Source of the DNA: Oceanicaulis sp052055585
Lineage (GTDB): Bacteria; Pseudomonadota; Alphaproteobacteria; Caulobacterales; Maricaulaceae
Reading direction: 5' to 3'
Length of the DNA stretch: 64,000 nt
NCBI RefSeq assembly: GCF_052055585.1
Contig: NZ_CP170485.1
Span: 124,001-188,000, forward strand
Shown here: positions 8,782 through 17,980 of the stretch, in pieces
Numbering within the stretch: position 1 is the stretch's first letter
Layout of the letters: each line of letters begins with the position of its first letter
Notes under the pieces: generated by a model
The model's input: only the letters and a program-made list of their open reading frames with translations
Told to the model about the DNA's origin: nothing
The model's database searches: none
Position numbers and translations under genes: made by a program

Positions 8782-11700
8782 TTAAGCTGCAGGCGTCTCC
8801 CATATCGCAGCGTTCAATTCCTGGAGCAATCCAGGCAGTTCACCGGCAAAGTCCATCGAGATGCGACGGTAACCGCCCTGTTGAGCGAAAGCCCCGGCCT
8901 CCAGCGCAGTTGGGTCTGCGACAGGCATCTCTTTGAGCACGCGCCCTATGCGCTTGAGCCAGCGCTTCTGGACGCTGTTCCAAGGGCGTGAGGCCGCGAT
9001 TTTTGCAATGGCGTTATCGACCCGAGTCTCATAAGGCACTAGTGGGTCACCCAGCGCCGCCTGACGGACATACCCAATGATATGTGCGGCTATGTCTGCA
9101 TTCCGGACTCGGCCATAAGCAGCTCTAAGGTTCGCCTCCGAGAAGCCTTCATCGTCTAGAAGTTTTGCGAGGTTTGTGAGCTCTTTACGGGTCAAGTCGC
9201 GAGGCTTTTGAGTGGCGGCGATTAGCGCCGGGACGGTGTTCATGTTCTCGCGAATGAATCGTTCAAAGCCTTCGATATAGTCTTCTGGGCTGGCGTTCGG
9301 CCCGTAGTAGTCCTCAATGCCCAAGAACTCGTCGGGGTGCTCGGACACATAAATGCCGCCGCTGCCGCCTCCCTCTGGCCGCCGGTCAAGGATTTCGCTC
9401 GCCCTGGGGAAGCGCTCGAACCACTCCATAAGCTCACCGGGGGTCAGCTCATGGAGTATTTCGGCAAGGTCGTCCGAAGAGGTCTCAAGATGGGTCTCCA
9501 GCTGTCGGCGCTGATCTTCGTCCAGGCGCCGAACAAGCTGGCGCGTCTTTACGACGATCTGCCCGGCGACCCAGTCCTGGTCCTCCTCGGTCAGGGCGAA
9601 GCGCAGATCGCTTACCAGCTGCATCAGGTTGATGTCCGGCCTCACGACGACCGGACGCATGTCCGACAGTTCCTGAAGATGAGAATACAGATCGACTGCG
9701 TCGAAAATCCTGAAATGCTCTTTGCCGATTTCCTTGCAGAGCCGGGTCGCCCGCCCGAGCATTTGGTCATAAAGGATGCGGCTGTTGACCCTGCGCAGGA
9801 ACACCAGGTTCGTGATCGAAGGGATATCGACGCCGGTCGTCAAGAGATCGACGGTAACGACGAATTTGGGCAACGGGTCGCTCCGGAAGCGATGGATTTG
9901 TTTCTCCGGCTTGTCGACGGCACCCGTGATCTTCATCACTAGATCATCAGGGATGTCGCCCCATTCCTCGCGCAGCGCTTCCTTGAGCAACCGGACCACT
10001 CGGTCTGCATGATCATCGCGCGCGGCGAAGATCAGGGTCTTTCCCGGTGCGCTTGGATCAATCTCAGCTGCGAGGGCCTCACAGACGACCTTGTTGAAGC
10101 TCTCCGTGTAGACCTTCTTGTTGAACTTTTCGACTTCCAGCTCGACCGTATCTTCCAGGGTGGAGAGTTCGACCTTCCCAGAGCGCGGATCAATGATCTC
10201 AACTTCTTCGCCGCCTTCAAACTTGATCCCAGCTTCGGCCAAGGCCGTGAGGATGCGTTTAGGCGGCAGGTGGTCGGTCAGGTAACCGTCGATGACGGCC
10301 TGGCGGTAGGAGTAGTTGAACACCGGCCGGCCAAATATCTCGCTCGTGTGGAGGGCTGGCGTGGCCGTCAGCGCGACCTTGGTTGCGTCAAAATAGTCCA
10401 GTACCTGGCGATACTTTGAAAGGTAGTCATCGATATCGCGGAACGCGACATCACCCTCACGGAGTTCAGCATCCAGAGTGTATCCCCGGTGGGCTTCGTC
10501 AACGATTATGCAGTCATACATGCCTGGTGTGACGCGCTGGTCCGGATCACCCTCAGCCATGATCCGAGTGACGAGCGATTGGACAGTCGCTACATGCACC
10601 TGATCCGATGGCTCTGGAGTTTTCTTCTCTAGATCCGCGACATTGTAAATCTGCGCGAACTTCAGAAGACCTTCGAGTTCGGTGTTTTCCAGCGCATCAA
10701 GGGTTTGGTTGCCCAGCGCTTTTCTGTCGACAAGAAATAAGATGCGCCGAAACCGTTTGTGCTTGAGGAGCCGGTACATAAGCGCAATACAGGTCCGGGT
10801 TTTCCCGGTTCCTGTCGCCATCGCAATCAGGGCCTCGCGCTGACCACGACCGATAGCCGCCTCAATCGCGGTTATCGCTTCCTGCTGATACGGGCGTAGC
10901 CCGGCGTATTCGAAGGTTTCCTGTGAAAGCTTTATAGCCGATCCTTCGACGTCCTGCTCTAGCTTAGTCAGCAAGTCGGCTGGTGAGAACCATTCCGGCA
11001 GTGCTGCCGGGTGATTTGAGGCCTTCCGGACGTCTAGAAACCAAATGCCCGACTTCTCTATGAATTGGCGGACAAATGGGCGGCCATTCGTCGCGAAGAG
11101 AAATGGCACGCGGTAGCTGGTGGTTTCATCATGCACCCAGGGTGCATCTGCGAGCAGCTCGCCCCCATCCATGGTGATCGACTTGCCATAGCGTTTCGAC
11201 TGGCTGTTGAGGATGCCAGGGACGTCCTTGCTCTCTCGCTTGGCCTCGATAACGCCCACACATTTCTTGCCCACGAAAAGGGCATAGTCGACGGGCCCGG
11301 TTTCAGTCGGCCACTCTGCGATGGCGAGGTTGCGGCCCTCTTTTGGGCGAGCGCCGTTTCCGTAACGCAGTGATTTGGTGTCAGCCTCCCAACCCATATC
11401 CAACAGCTGGACATCGATCAGCGTGCGGGTGTCGGCTTCGTCCAGCTCCAGGCTCTCAGCGGCCTTTAGGCCTGAAGAGACCGCCTTCTTACGCTCTTGC
11501 TCTGGGCCCTGCTCTACCTGCGCATTTAACGCCGCTAGCTCCCGCTCAAGGCGGGCGCGCTCGGTGTCATATTCTTGGGCGAGCGTTTCCCAGCTTGCCT
11601 GGTCTTCGTGGGCCTGCTGAGCAAGCTCCTCTGCGGCTTCCCTCGCTTGCTGTTGCTCTGCGAGGGACGCTTGATTGGATTGAGCAGCCTCCTCGGCTTC

Positions 11701-12180
11701 GCGCACCCGTCGCCTAAGTTCAGAAAGCGCCGCAAGAAGGTCTTCGCTCTCCTCGGCGGGATTAGGGGGAGGCACAAAGGGGCCCGGCTTGAAATCAGGC
11801 TCACTGCCGAAGCTCTGATGAAACCAAACCCCCAGCGCGCGGGCAAGTTTCAACGCGGAGAGGGCTTCGGAGTGCGAGCCGCTGAATTCATGGGCGGCTT
11901 TGTTGCCCTTAATCCGGATCGCGTGGACGATGTCCAGCACAGCCTTCGACATGATCCGGTCGCGCTTCAGCGCAAAGAGCAGGTCGTTGAACTTCTCGCG
12001 GACCTTGGGGTCATAGGCCCCGGCCCTGGCCGCGACTTCCTTAGTCAGAAGCTCCGCGAACTGCCGCGACTTAATGAGCGAGGTGTTGGGGTCTTCCGCA
12101 AAAAAACGCTCAGCCAGATAGCCGAGACGAAAGAGCTGCTCGTTGTGAGTAAGCAGGTGGTGGAAGTTGACTGACTTCAT
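8782..12180 (-). CDS. hsdR: Type I restriction enzyme motor and nuclease subunit HsdR
   Basis: The 1132-residue protein translocates DNA and cuts unmethylated DNA. A DUF4145-like N-terminal domain (about 1-130) is followed by an Ala/Glu-rich coiled coil (about 142-232). The PD-ExK nuclease motif reads PVDYALF then VIEAKRE (Asp298, Glu312, Lys314). The superfamily 2 helicase has Walker A MATGTGKTR at 454-462, DEAH at 561-564 and TATP at 605-608. Later helicase motifs (TVDLLTTGVDIP and QMLGRATR) are present. It is the first gene of a minus-strand operon hsdR-hsdM-hsdS-ATPase-HNH. The long upstream gap (12181-12551) must contain the promoter. The motifs I checked are intact. Confidence 0.97.
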   Translation of the reverse strand: MKSVNFHHLLTHNEQLFRLGYLAERFFAEDPNTSLIKSRQFAELLTKEVAARAGAYDPKVREKFNDLLFALKRDRIMSKAVLDIVHAIRIKGNKAAHEFSGSHSEALSALKLARALGVWFHQSFGSEPDFKPGPFVPPPNPAEESEDLLAALSELRRRVREAEEAAQSNQASLAEQQQAREAAEELAQQAHEDQASWETLAQEYDTERARLERELAALNAQVEQGPEQERKKAVSSGLKAAESLELDEADTRTLIDVQLLDMGWEADTKSLRYGNGARPKEGRNLAIAEWPTETGPVDYALFVGKKCVGVIEAKRESKDVPGILNSQSKRYGKSITMDGGELLADAPWVHDETTSYRVPFLFATNGRPFVRQFIEKSGIWFLDVRKASNHPAALPEWFSPADLLTKLEQDVEGSAIKLSQETFEYAGLRPYQQEAITAIEAAIGRGQREALIAMATGTGKTRTCIALMYRLLKHKRFRRILFLVDRKALGNQTLDALENTELEGLLKFAQIYNVADLEKKTPEPSDQVHVATVQSLVTRIMAEGDPDQRVTPGMYDCIIVDEAHRGYTLDAELREGDVAFRDIDDYLSKYRQVLDYFDATKVALTATPALHTSEIFGRPVFNYSYRQAVIDGYLTDHLPPKRILTALAEAGIKFEGGEEVEIIDPRSGKVELSTLEDTVELEVEKFNKKVYTESFNKVVCEALAAEIDPSAPGKTLIFAARDDHADRVVRLLKEALREEWGDIPDDLVMKITGAVDKPEKQIHRFRSDPLPKFVVTVDLLTTGVDIPSITNLVFLRRVNSRILYDQMLGRATRLCKEIGKEHFRIFDAVDLYSHLQELSDMRPVVVRPDINLMQLVSDLRFALTEEDQDWVAGQIVVKTRQLVRRLDEDQRRQLETHLETSSDDLAEILHELTPGELMEWFERFPRASEILDRRPEGGGSGGIYVSEHPDEFLGIEDYYGPNASPEDYIEGFERFIRENMNTVPALIAATQKPRDLTRKELTNLAKLLDDEGFSEANLRAAYGRVRNADIAAHIIGYVRQAALGDPLVPYETRVDNAIAKIAASRPWNSVQKRWLKRIGRVLKEMPVADPTALEAGAFAQQGGYRRISMDFAGELPGLLQELNAAIWETPAA

Positions 12181-12551
12181 GTCTCAATTGGTGCGCCAGA
12201 TAACCGTAGAGGTTGCCTGTAGGCTAGCGTATCCCAACGAATTGATTTTGCAATTGATTGCAGAGGTGCCGAGTAGGTTGCCATGCTTCTTACATGCGGC
12301 CCAATCGAAGTGGCCGTTCAGACTCAACTTTTTCGTTTATCCTGGAATCGCTGAGGCTGAGATGGGCCAGAGTCGCGCTAAAATTTGCAACTGGTTGCAA
12401 ACTCCAGCCAAAATTGGCACAGCCTTGTGGTACAAAATTTAGTACATCGGAGATCAATCAATGGCATATAAAGCACTGATATAATTCACATGTGCGAGAG
12501 TTGCCTCGTTTCCCTCTCTCTCCGCCAGGGTTTCAGCAAGCTGATATGGAT
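12181..12551. promoter_or_regulatory. Intergenic region with palindromes upstream of hsdR
   Basis: This 371-base gap lies between the 3' end of the LysR gene and the start of hsdR and is AT-richer than the right-hand genes. It holds a perfect 14-base palindrome TGCAATTGATTGCA at 12249-12262, the 18-base palindrome described separately, and a GTAC-flanked AT stretch at about 12429-12444. One or more could be operators for the restriction operon. I see no convincing gene in it. Confidence 0.5.
12384..12401. repeat. Palindromic repeat, right copy beside the restriction operon
   Basis: TTTGCAACTGGTTGCAAA is a perfect 8-2-8 palindrome. It differs from the left copy at 2922-2938 by one missing G in the loop, and similarity continues into a preceding AAAAT on both sides. 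Together the copies bracket the whole hsdR-to-HNH operon. Confidence 0.6.
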
Positions 12552-13457
12552 TTACCCTGGCTCCTTAAGTCGGTAGCGTAATGCGTCGGCGACGAGCTTG
12601 AAGGCGGGCAGATTTTGTCTGCGATTGGGATAAAACAGATGATATCCGGGCAAAGGTGTCGTCCAGCGGCTCAAAACCAGCTCCAGGCTACCGGATGAAA
12701 CCAGGGGTTCAACCTGGTCCAGAGGCAAATAGGCCAGGCCCATTCCATTCAGCGCAGCGTCCTGAATAAGGTCGATGGAATTCAAGATCAGTTGCCCGTC
12801 GATCTTCACGCGCGTTTCGCGTTTGGTGCTCTGCAAGCGCCACGTGTTCACGGTATTGCTTGTCGGCAAACGCAGATTGATCCCTCTGTGTCGGGAAAGC
12901 TCTTCTGGAACAGTTGGTCGGCCATTGGCGTCGAGGTAACGGGGTGAGCCGACAATCGCCATTGGAATGTCCGGACTGATCCGCAAAGCGATCATGTCCT
13001 GTTCGACGTGTTCGCCCAGTCGAACCCCGGCATCAAATCGGTCAGACACGACATCAGACAGGTTATAGTCGACGATCACCTCAACGGAGATGTCGGGATA
13101 TTCCGCAAGCAACTGGCTGAGCTTCGGCAATATAATTGTCTTGGCGGCATGCTCCACCGCCGTCAGCCTGATATGGCCAGCGGGTTTGTCGCGGTATTCT
13201 CCGAGTTCGGCGATGCCGCTCTCCAGCTCCTGCAGTAGGGGCAGGAACCGGGACATGAGGCGTTCGCCAGCCAGAGTTGGCGCAACACTGCGCGTGGTCC
13301 GCGCCAGAAGCCGGACACCCAGCCTGTCTTCCAGGCGCCGTACAATCTGGCTCAGCGCGGATTGGGTGATGCCTATTTTGCTGGCCGCCTTTGTGAAGCT
13401 GCCTTCCTGAGCGACGATCGCAAAAGAGGTGATGTCGGAAATATCTTCGCGTCTCAT
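12552..13457 (-). CDS. LysR-family transcriptional regulator
   Basis: The 301-residue protein has the typical LysR length. An N-terminal winged helix (about 5-65, FAIVAQEGSFTKAASKIGIT, then QSALSQIVRRLEDRLGVRLL) is followed by a periplasmic-binding-like effector domain (about 90-295). It is closest in style to the CrgA/AaeR-like group. It is transcribed divergently from two alpha/beta hydrolase genes across a 114-base gap with a perfect palindrome, so it probably controls them in response to a small ligand. The ligand is unknown. Confidence 0.93.
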   Translation of the reverse strand: MRREDISDITSFAIVAQEGSFTKAASKIGITQSALSQIVRRLEDRLGVRLLARTTRSVAPTLAGERLMSRFLPLLQELESGIAELGEYRDKPAGHIRLTAVEHAAKTIILPKLSQLLAEYPDISVEVIVDYNLSDVVSDRFDAGVRLGEHVEQDMIALRISPDIPMAIVGSPRYLDANGRPTVPEELSRHRGINLRLPTSNTVNTWRLQSTKRETRVKIDGQLILNSIDLIQDAALNGMGLAYLPLDQVEPLVSSGSLELVLSRWTTPLPGYHLFYPNRRQNLPAFKLVADALRYRLKEPG

Positions 13458-13466
13458 TCAGTGCCT

Positions 13467-13478
13467 GACTTATAAGTC
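13467..13478. promoter_or_regulatory. Candidate LysR operator palindrome
   Basis: GACTTATAAGTC is a perfect 12-base palindrome in the divergent gap, 10 bases upstream of the LysR start. Its place fits autoregulation plus control of the hydrolase gene. A shorter dyad (TAGAT...ATCTA) lies about 15 bases further on. Confidence 0.5.
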
Positions 13479-13571
13479 CATGTAGATTTTCCCATCTAAT
13501 CAATGAAAGGGTCAAGGTGCATATTCCCTCTCATCAGAAGCGGCCCCATCGGGCCTACCCTGGAGATGAAT

Positions 13572-14492
13572 ATGACGAAGATCACATTCCCCAACACCAA
13601 CAATGAAGCCATCATGATGTCTGCGGTGATCAATTTGCCGCCGGCCTTTGATGAGGCGCGGACCTACCCGGCGATTGTCGTGTCCCATCCGGGCGGGGGC
13701 GTGAAGGAGCAGACGGCAGGCGCCTATGCTGCCCGGTTGGCGCAATTCGGCTACGTTACGATCGCGTATGATGCCTCCTATCAGGGTGAAAGCGGCGGCT
13801 CTCCCCGGCAACTGGAAAATCCTTACATCCGGACAGAGGACATCAGCGCTGTCATCGATTATCTGACCACCTTGTCCTATGTGGACAACGAACGGATCGC
13901 CGCCATGGGCGTCTGTGCAGGCGCCGGCTACACGGCAAACGCGGCGATCAATGACCGCCGCATCAAGGCGGTCGGCACGGTCAGTATGGTCAATATTGGT
14001 CAGATGTTCCGCAATGGTTGGGACAATGACGTCAAAGACGCTGATGCGGTGGCATACATCGCCGCCGGATCCGAGGCGCGAACCTCAGACGCATCTGGCC
14101 ATGAGATCGCAACCATTCCGATGGCGCCTCTGCGTGAAGAGGATGCTCCGAATGAAGAGCTGCGTCAGGCCTGGGAATACTATCACACGCCACGAGCGCA
14201 ATGCGCGACTGCGCCAGGGTATGCCACGGCCAGAAGCCTGACCCAGCTGACGACCTATGACGCTTTTCATAAGGCGGAGGCGTTTCTGACCCAACCGCTC
14301 CTCATGGTCGCCGGCAGTGATGCAGGCAGCCGCTGGATGAGCGAAGACCTGTTGAGCCGCGCCGCAAGCTCGGACAAGCAGCTTCATATCGTAAACGGCG
14401 CCAATCACATGGATCTGTATGACGGTGAACGGGAGATGTCAGAAGCACTCTCCGTGCTCGTTCCCTTCTTCCAGACCCATCTGGGCGACTAG
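13572..14492 (+). CDS. Dienelactone-hydrolase-like alpha/beta hydrolase with Cys nucleophile
   Basis: The start is placed at the second ATG (13572), because GGAG lies 6 bases before it. A longer frame from 13503 lacks such a site. The 306-residue product has an alpha/beta fold with an oxyanion strand (AIVVSHPGGGVKEQ, about 34-47) and a nucleophile elbow GVCAGAGY in which Cys115 takes the usual serine position, as in dienelactone hydrolase. The histidine is probably in NGANHMDLYD near residue 280. No signal peptide is visible, so it is cytoplasmic. A paralogue follows after 78 bases with the same layout. The substrate is unknown; esters or lactones are likely. Confidence 0.85.
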   Translation: MTKITFPNTNNEAIMMSAVINLPPAFDEARTYPAIVVSHPGGGVKEQTAGAYAARLAQFGYVTIAYDASYQGESGGSPRQLENPYIRTEDISAVIDYLTTLSYVDNERIAAMGVCAGAGYTANAAINDRRIKAVGTVSMVNIGQMFRNGWDNDVKDADAVAYIAAGSEARTSDASGHEIATIPMAPLREEDAPNEELRQAWEYYHTPRAQCATAPGYATARSLTQLTTYDAFHKAEAFLTQPLLMVAGSDAGSRWMSEDLLSRAASSDKQLHIVNGANHMDLYDGEREMSEALSVLVPFFQTHLGD

Positions 14493-14570
14493 AAGCGACC
14501 CCTCACTTCCTTGCGAACTCAGTCTGGCCCGACGTGTCGTCACGTCGGGCCTCCGCCCCCGGTGACATTC

Positions 14571-15503
14571 ATGAAAACGACTCGTTTCAAGAACCCTGAC
14601 ATGGCGTGGGAAATTGCCGCCACGCTATACTTTCCGCCTGACTTTGATGAAACTCGCTCCTACCCCGCTGTGATCAGTATCCACCCGTTCGGAAGCTGCA
14701 AGGAGCAGACATCCGGAGCGGTTTATGGGCAACGGCTGGCCAAGCTCGGCTATGTCGTCTTCGCCTATGACGCCACTTTTCAGGGTGAGTCTGGCGGTCA
14801 GCCCAGATGGATCGAAAGCCCGACCCAGAGGGTCGAAGACGTGAGCCATGTCATTGACTATGCAGTGACGCTTGATTTTGTCGATGACCAGAGGATCGCA
14901 GTCCTGGGTGTATGCGGCGGCGGCGGCTATGCTGTGAGCGCCGCGTCCACAGAAAAGCGTATCAAGGCCGTAATCGCGATCACGCCCGTTAATCTGGGGC
15001 GGTTGTTTCGCGAGAGTTTCAGCCGCCATAATCCTCTTGGCGCTCTGGAGGCCATGGCGCAGCAAAGGACCCATGAGGCTCGTGGCGAGGTTCTGGAAGT
15101 CAATGAACTTCTTCCCTCAAGTCCTGACGCCGCCCGAGATGCAGGGCTGGCGGACAGGGATGTTCTAGAAGCCACCGAGTATTACAAGACAGAGCGGGGG
15201 CGATCCGAGGGCGGCGCAACGCGTATGCTGTTCAGTCATGCCCAGCAAATCCTGTCATGGGATGCATTCGCCTTCGCCGAGACGCTGCTGACCCAGCCTG
15301 TACTGGTCGTCGTGGGAGAAAAAGTAGGCGGTTTCGGCGCATATAGGGATGGAACCTCCATCCATGGGCGCGCACTGGCCTCAACTGACCGTCGGATCGT
15401 GTCCCTGCCAGACTGGTCTCACTATGATCTCTATGATCAGGACGAACCGGTTGAGATGGCGATGGACGCCATTCGCCCGTTTCTAGGCGATCACCTTTCC
15501 TGA
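14571..15503 (+). CDS. Second dienelactone-hydrolase-like alpha/beta hydrolase
   Basis: The ATG at 14571 is preceded by GGTGA at 6 bases; upstream in-frame codons lack support. The 310-residue product parallels the preceding gene along its length, including GESGG near 72-76 and the elbow GVCGGGGY with Cys again at residue 115. The catalytic His is likely in WSHYDLYD near the C-terminus. The pair probably arose by tandem duplication and may act on related substrates under LysR control. No signal peptide is present. Transcription probably ends at the hairpin at 15551-15585. Confidence 0.85.
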   Translation: MKTTRFKNPDMAWEIAATLYFPPDFDETRSYPAVISIHPFGSCKEQTSGAVYGQRLAKLGYVVFAYDATFQGESGGQPRWIESPTQRVEDVSHVIDYAVTLDFVDDQRIAVLGVCGGGGYAVSAASTEKRIKAVIAITPVNLGRLFRESFSRHNPLGALEAMAQQRTHEARGEVLEVNELLPSSPDAARDAGLADRDVLEATEYYKTERGRSEGGATRMLFSHAQQILSWDAFAFAETLLTQPVLVVVGEKVGGFGAYRDGTSIHGRALASTDRRIVSLPDWSHYDLYDQDEPVEMAMDAIRPFLGDHLS

Positions 15504-15550
15504 GACGTCGACAATTTGTGAGGTTGTCTCCCTGAAGGCGGTCTGGCTGT

Positions 15551-15585
15551 AAGCTGATCGAGCATTTCGACGGCTCGATCAGCTT
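15551..15585 (+). terminator. Perfect 13-base-pair hairpin after the hydrolase pair
   Basis: AAGCTGATCGAGC pairs exactly with GCTCGATCAGCTT across a 9-base loop. There is no clear T-run, so it is a candidate transcript end or a stabilising 3' hairpin. It is the main structure in the 157-base gap before the GST-like gene. Confidence 0.55.
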
Positions 15586-15660
15586 CGCCAAACGCGTGAG
15601 GCGGAACGGATTCAGGCCACCCGTCGTTATATCTCCAGTCAAGGCTGGAAGGGTTACGAT

Positions 15661-16875
15661 ATGGGTTTGACGTACACGCTGATCGGAACGCCGTTCTCCG
15701 CCGCCAGCATCAAGGCGCGCCTGTGCCTGCGCTGGGCGAACCTGCCGATGACGGAAAAGCCGGCGACGGTGGATGTCGTTCAGACCTATATCAAGCCGCG
15801 CCTGAAGACGGTGGCGACGCCGCTGATCGTCAGCTCTGATCAGACCGCCTTCACCGATACGCGCCTGTTGTTTGATGCGCTTCATGGCTCTCATCCCGCG
15901 CGCACTCTCTATCCTGATACGCCGGCGCAGCGTTTCGCGAGCGACCTTCTGGAAGCGTGGTCGGATTCCCGGTTCTCCCGGCAGGCCGAATACGTCTTCT
16001 GGGTGTGTGAGCGCGAGCGGGCCGAAGCGCGATTGGCGCGGTTTCTGGAGGCGGACAGCCCCGCTGATCTGGCTGCGCGCCGGGCGCGACTGGTGGCGGG
16101 TCAGATCGGCAAGCAATTTGCCAGGATGGGGCTGGATCAACAGGCGGAAACCGCGGTTCTGGCCCGGTTGAACGCCATGCTGGCCCGGCTCGACAAGGCG
16201 CTGGGCGCGAGCCCGTTCCTGTTTGGCGAGCGCCCCGCCATGGCGGAGTTCAGCCTTGCGGGCGCCCTGCACGTTCTGGCGGGCACGCAGGCGGGCTCGG
16301 ACATGCTCGATCTGTTCCCGCGTCTGGGCGCCTGGCGGATGCGGCTGACGGCAGTGGATGGTCTGGCGCAAGGCGATCATCGCAAGGCCAGCTCCAGCCC
16401 TTCAGCCTTCATGCAGCTGATGCGCGATGTGGCGCAGGACTTCGCGCCGCGCGCCCTTGAAAGCGCCTCGGCTGTGGCGGACTGGGCGGAAGCGCATCCG
16501 GGCGCGCGCGCCCTCCCGGACCGGATTTCGCTGGGCCGGGGTCGCAAGCGCGCGTCCCGCGTCAAGGGGCAGGCCGCCCCGGTCTGGTCGCCGCGTGACG
16601 CCTACTGGCTGTCGCGTCTGGGCGCTCAGGCGCGCCCCCATTACGGGGTCGAAAACGCGGAGCTCTATCGCCTGCTCAAGACGATCGGCCTTCTGCCCTT
16701 ACGGGATTACACGTCGCCGCGGGAGATCGTGGCCCTCAACCATCGTCTGGAGCTGAGCCTGCGCGATGTGCAGTCTGACGCCAGCCATGACTCCCTGCAC
16801 AAGGTGGAGAGCGCGTTGATGGCGGCGCGGGAGGCGACGGCGGACATTGCCGAACTGACCGCGATCCACGTCTAG
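15661..16875 (+). CDS. Glutathione S-transferase-like protein with C-terminal extension
   Basis: The 404-residue protein starts with a thioredoxin-like domain (YTLIGTPFSAASIKARLCLR, about 5-25, then a TPLIV strand near 72). A helical GST C-terminal domain follows (about 95-240), with the conserved LFGERPAMAEFSLAGAL near 184-200. The last 160 residues are extra and basic, which makes the protein nearly twice the usual GST length. No transporter or redox partner adjoins it. A detoxification role is inferred from the fold only, and the catalytic residue is not clear. Confidence 0.75.
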   Translation: MGLTYTLIGTPFSAASIKARLCLRWANLPMTEKPATVDVVQTYIKPRLKTVATPLIVSSDQTAFTDTRLLFDALHGSHPARTLYPDTPAQRFASDLLEAWSDSRFSRQAEYVFWVCERERAEARLARFLEADSPADLAARRARLVAGQIGKQFARMGLDQQAETAVLARLNAMLARLDKALGASPFLFGERPAMAEFSLAGALHVLAGTQAGSDMLDLFPRLGAWRMRLTAVDGLAQGDHRKASSSPSAFMQLMRDVAQDFAPRALESASAVADWAEAHPGARALPDRISLGRGRKRASRVKGQAAPVWSPRDAYWLSRLGAQARPHYGVENAELYRLLKTIGLLPLRDYTSPREIVALNHRLELSLRDVQSDASHDSLHKVESALMAAREATADIAELTAIHV

Positions 16876-16889
16876 ACCGGCCTGCAGGA

Positions 16890-17822
16890 CTAGAACACCG
16901 ACAGATTGGTTTCCTGCGCGAAGATTTCGAGGGCGCGGGTGCCGGCGAGCGAATTGCCCAGCTCATCAAGCTCGGGCGACCAGACGCAGATGGCGAAATG
17001 GCCCGGTATGACCGCCGCAATGCCGCCGCCCACCCCTGATTTCGCCGGGATGCCGACGCGGAAGGCGAAATTGCCAACCCCGTCATAGAGCCCGCAGGTC
17101 AGAAGCAGCGAGTTGATGCGTTTGGCGCGCAGGGCGGGCATCAGGGTTTCGCCGGTCAGCGGATGGCGTCCGCCCGCCGCCAGCGGCAGGAAAGCGCGGG
17201 CGACGTCGCGGCAGGTCATGGCGATGGAGCATTGGCGGTAATAGGCGGCCAGAACATCATCCACGTCCGCGACAAGATTGCCCTGGCTTTTGAGAAGATG
17301 GGCGATGGCGGCGTTGCGATGCCCGCTTTCCTCTTCGGACCGGGCGACTTCTTCATCAATGTAGATGTCCTCGCAGTCCGCATAGCGGCGCACAAGGCCC
17401 AGAATCTGCAACACGGGGCTGACAAAGTGCGTGGTGATCACATCAGTGATGACAATGGCGCCGGCATTGATGAAGGGATTGCGCGGCAGGCCCTGCTCGG
17501 ATTCCAGCTGGACCAGGGAGTTGAAGGCGTTGCCGGACGGTTCGCGGCCCACGCGATCCCAGACCCCGGAAGCGCCCGGTGACTGCAGGGCGAGGGCCAG
17601 GGTGAACACCTTGGAGATGCTCTGGATCGAAAACGAGCTGTCGCTGTCGCCCACAACCCATTCGCGCCCGTCCACCCCGCAGACCGCCATGCCGAACTGG
17701 TCAGGATTGATCCGGGCGAGGGCGGGGATGTAGTCGGCCACATGGCCCTTGCCGATTTCCTTGCGGGCTTCGCGGGCGCAGTCGTCGAGGATTGTCGAGA
17801 GGTCGCGGTCGGTCAGGGGCAT
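16890..17822 (-). CDS. glsA: Glutaminase
   Basis: The 310-residue protein matches serine-dependent glutaminases (GlsA/YbaS) in length and motifs. It hydrolyses L-glutamine to glutamate and ammonia in the cytoplasm. The SxxK catalytic pair lies in SIQSISKVF (Ser68, Lys71). The strand ADYIPALARINPDQFGMAVC, the NPFINAGAI segment and the GVGGGIAAVIPG segment are all family landmarks. It is convergent with the GST-like gene (14-base gap) and divergent from the M28 peptidase gene. No regulator is next to it. Confidence 0.96.
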   Translation of the reverse strand: MPLTDRDLSTILDDCAREARKEIGKGHVADYIPALARINPDQFGMAVCGVDGREWVVGDSDSSFSIQSISKVFTLALALQSPGASGVWDRVGREPSGNAFNSLVQLESEQGLPRNPFINAGAIVITDVITTHFVSPVLQILGLVRRYADCEDIYIDEEVARSEEESGHRNAAIAHLLKSQGNLVADVDDVLAAYYRQCSIAMTCRDVARAFLPLAAGGRHPLTGETLMPALRAKRINSLLLTCGLYDGVGNFAFRVGIPAKSGVGGGIAAVIPGHFAICVWSPELDELGNSLAGTRALEIFAQETNLSVF

Positions 17823-17980
17823 GGCGGGAAGACTTGTGCGGCTGGGTTAGTCTGAGCGGTAGTCGATCTTGCGCCGTCAAACAACACACCTGGCTTGCGG
17901 CTTGTCTTGGCGCATGGCGCATGCCGGTCTAGCGTGCGCGTCAATTCCGCCCGAAGGGCGTGGCAAGGGGAGCAATCAGC

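Noticed and set aside
833..12344. An exact 12-base repeat TCGTTTATCCTG at 833-844 and 12333-12344
   Set aside because: It could mark recombination sites near both island ends, but a match of this length is expected by chance in 64 kb and the flanks do not agree.
12167..12442. A possible 91-codon gene upstream of hsdR
   Set aside because: It starts inside hsdR on the other strand, has no ribosome site or recognisable motif, and the region fits a promoter area better.
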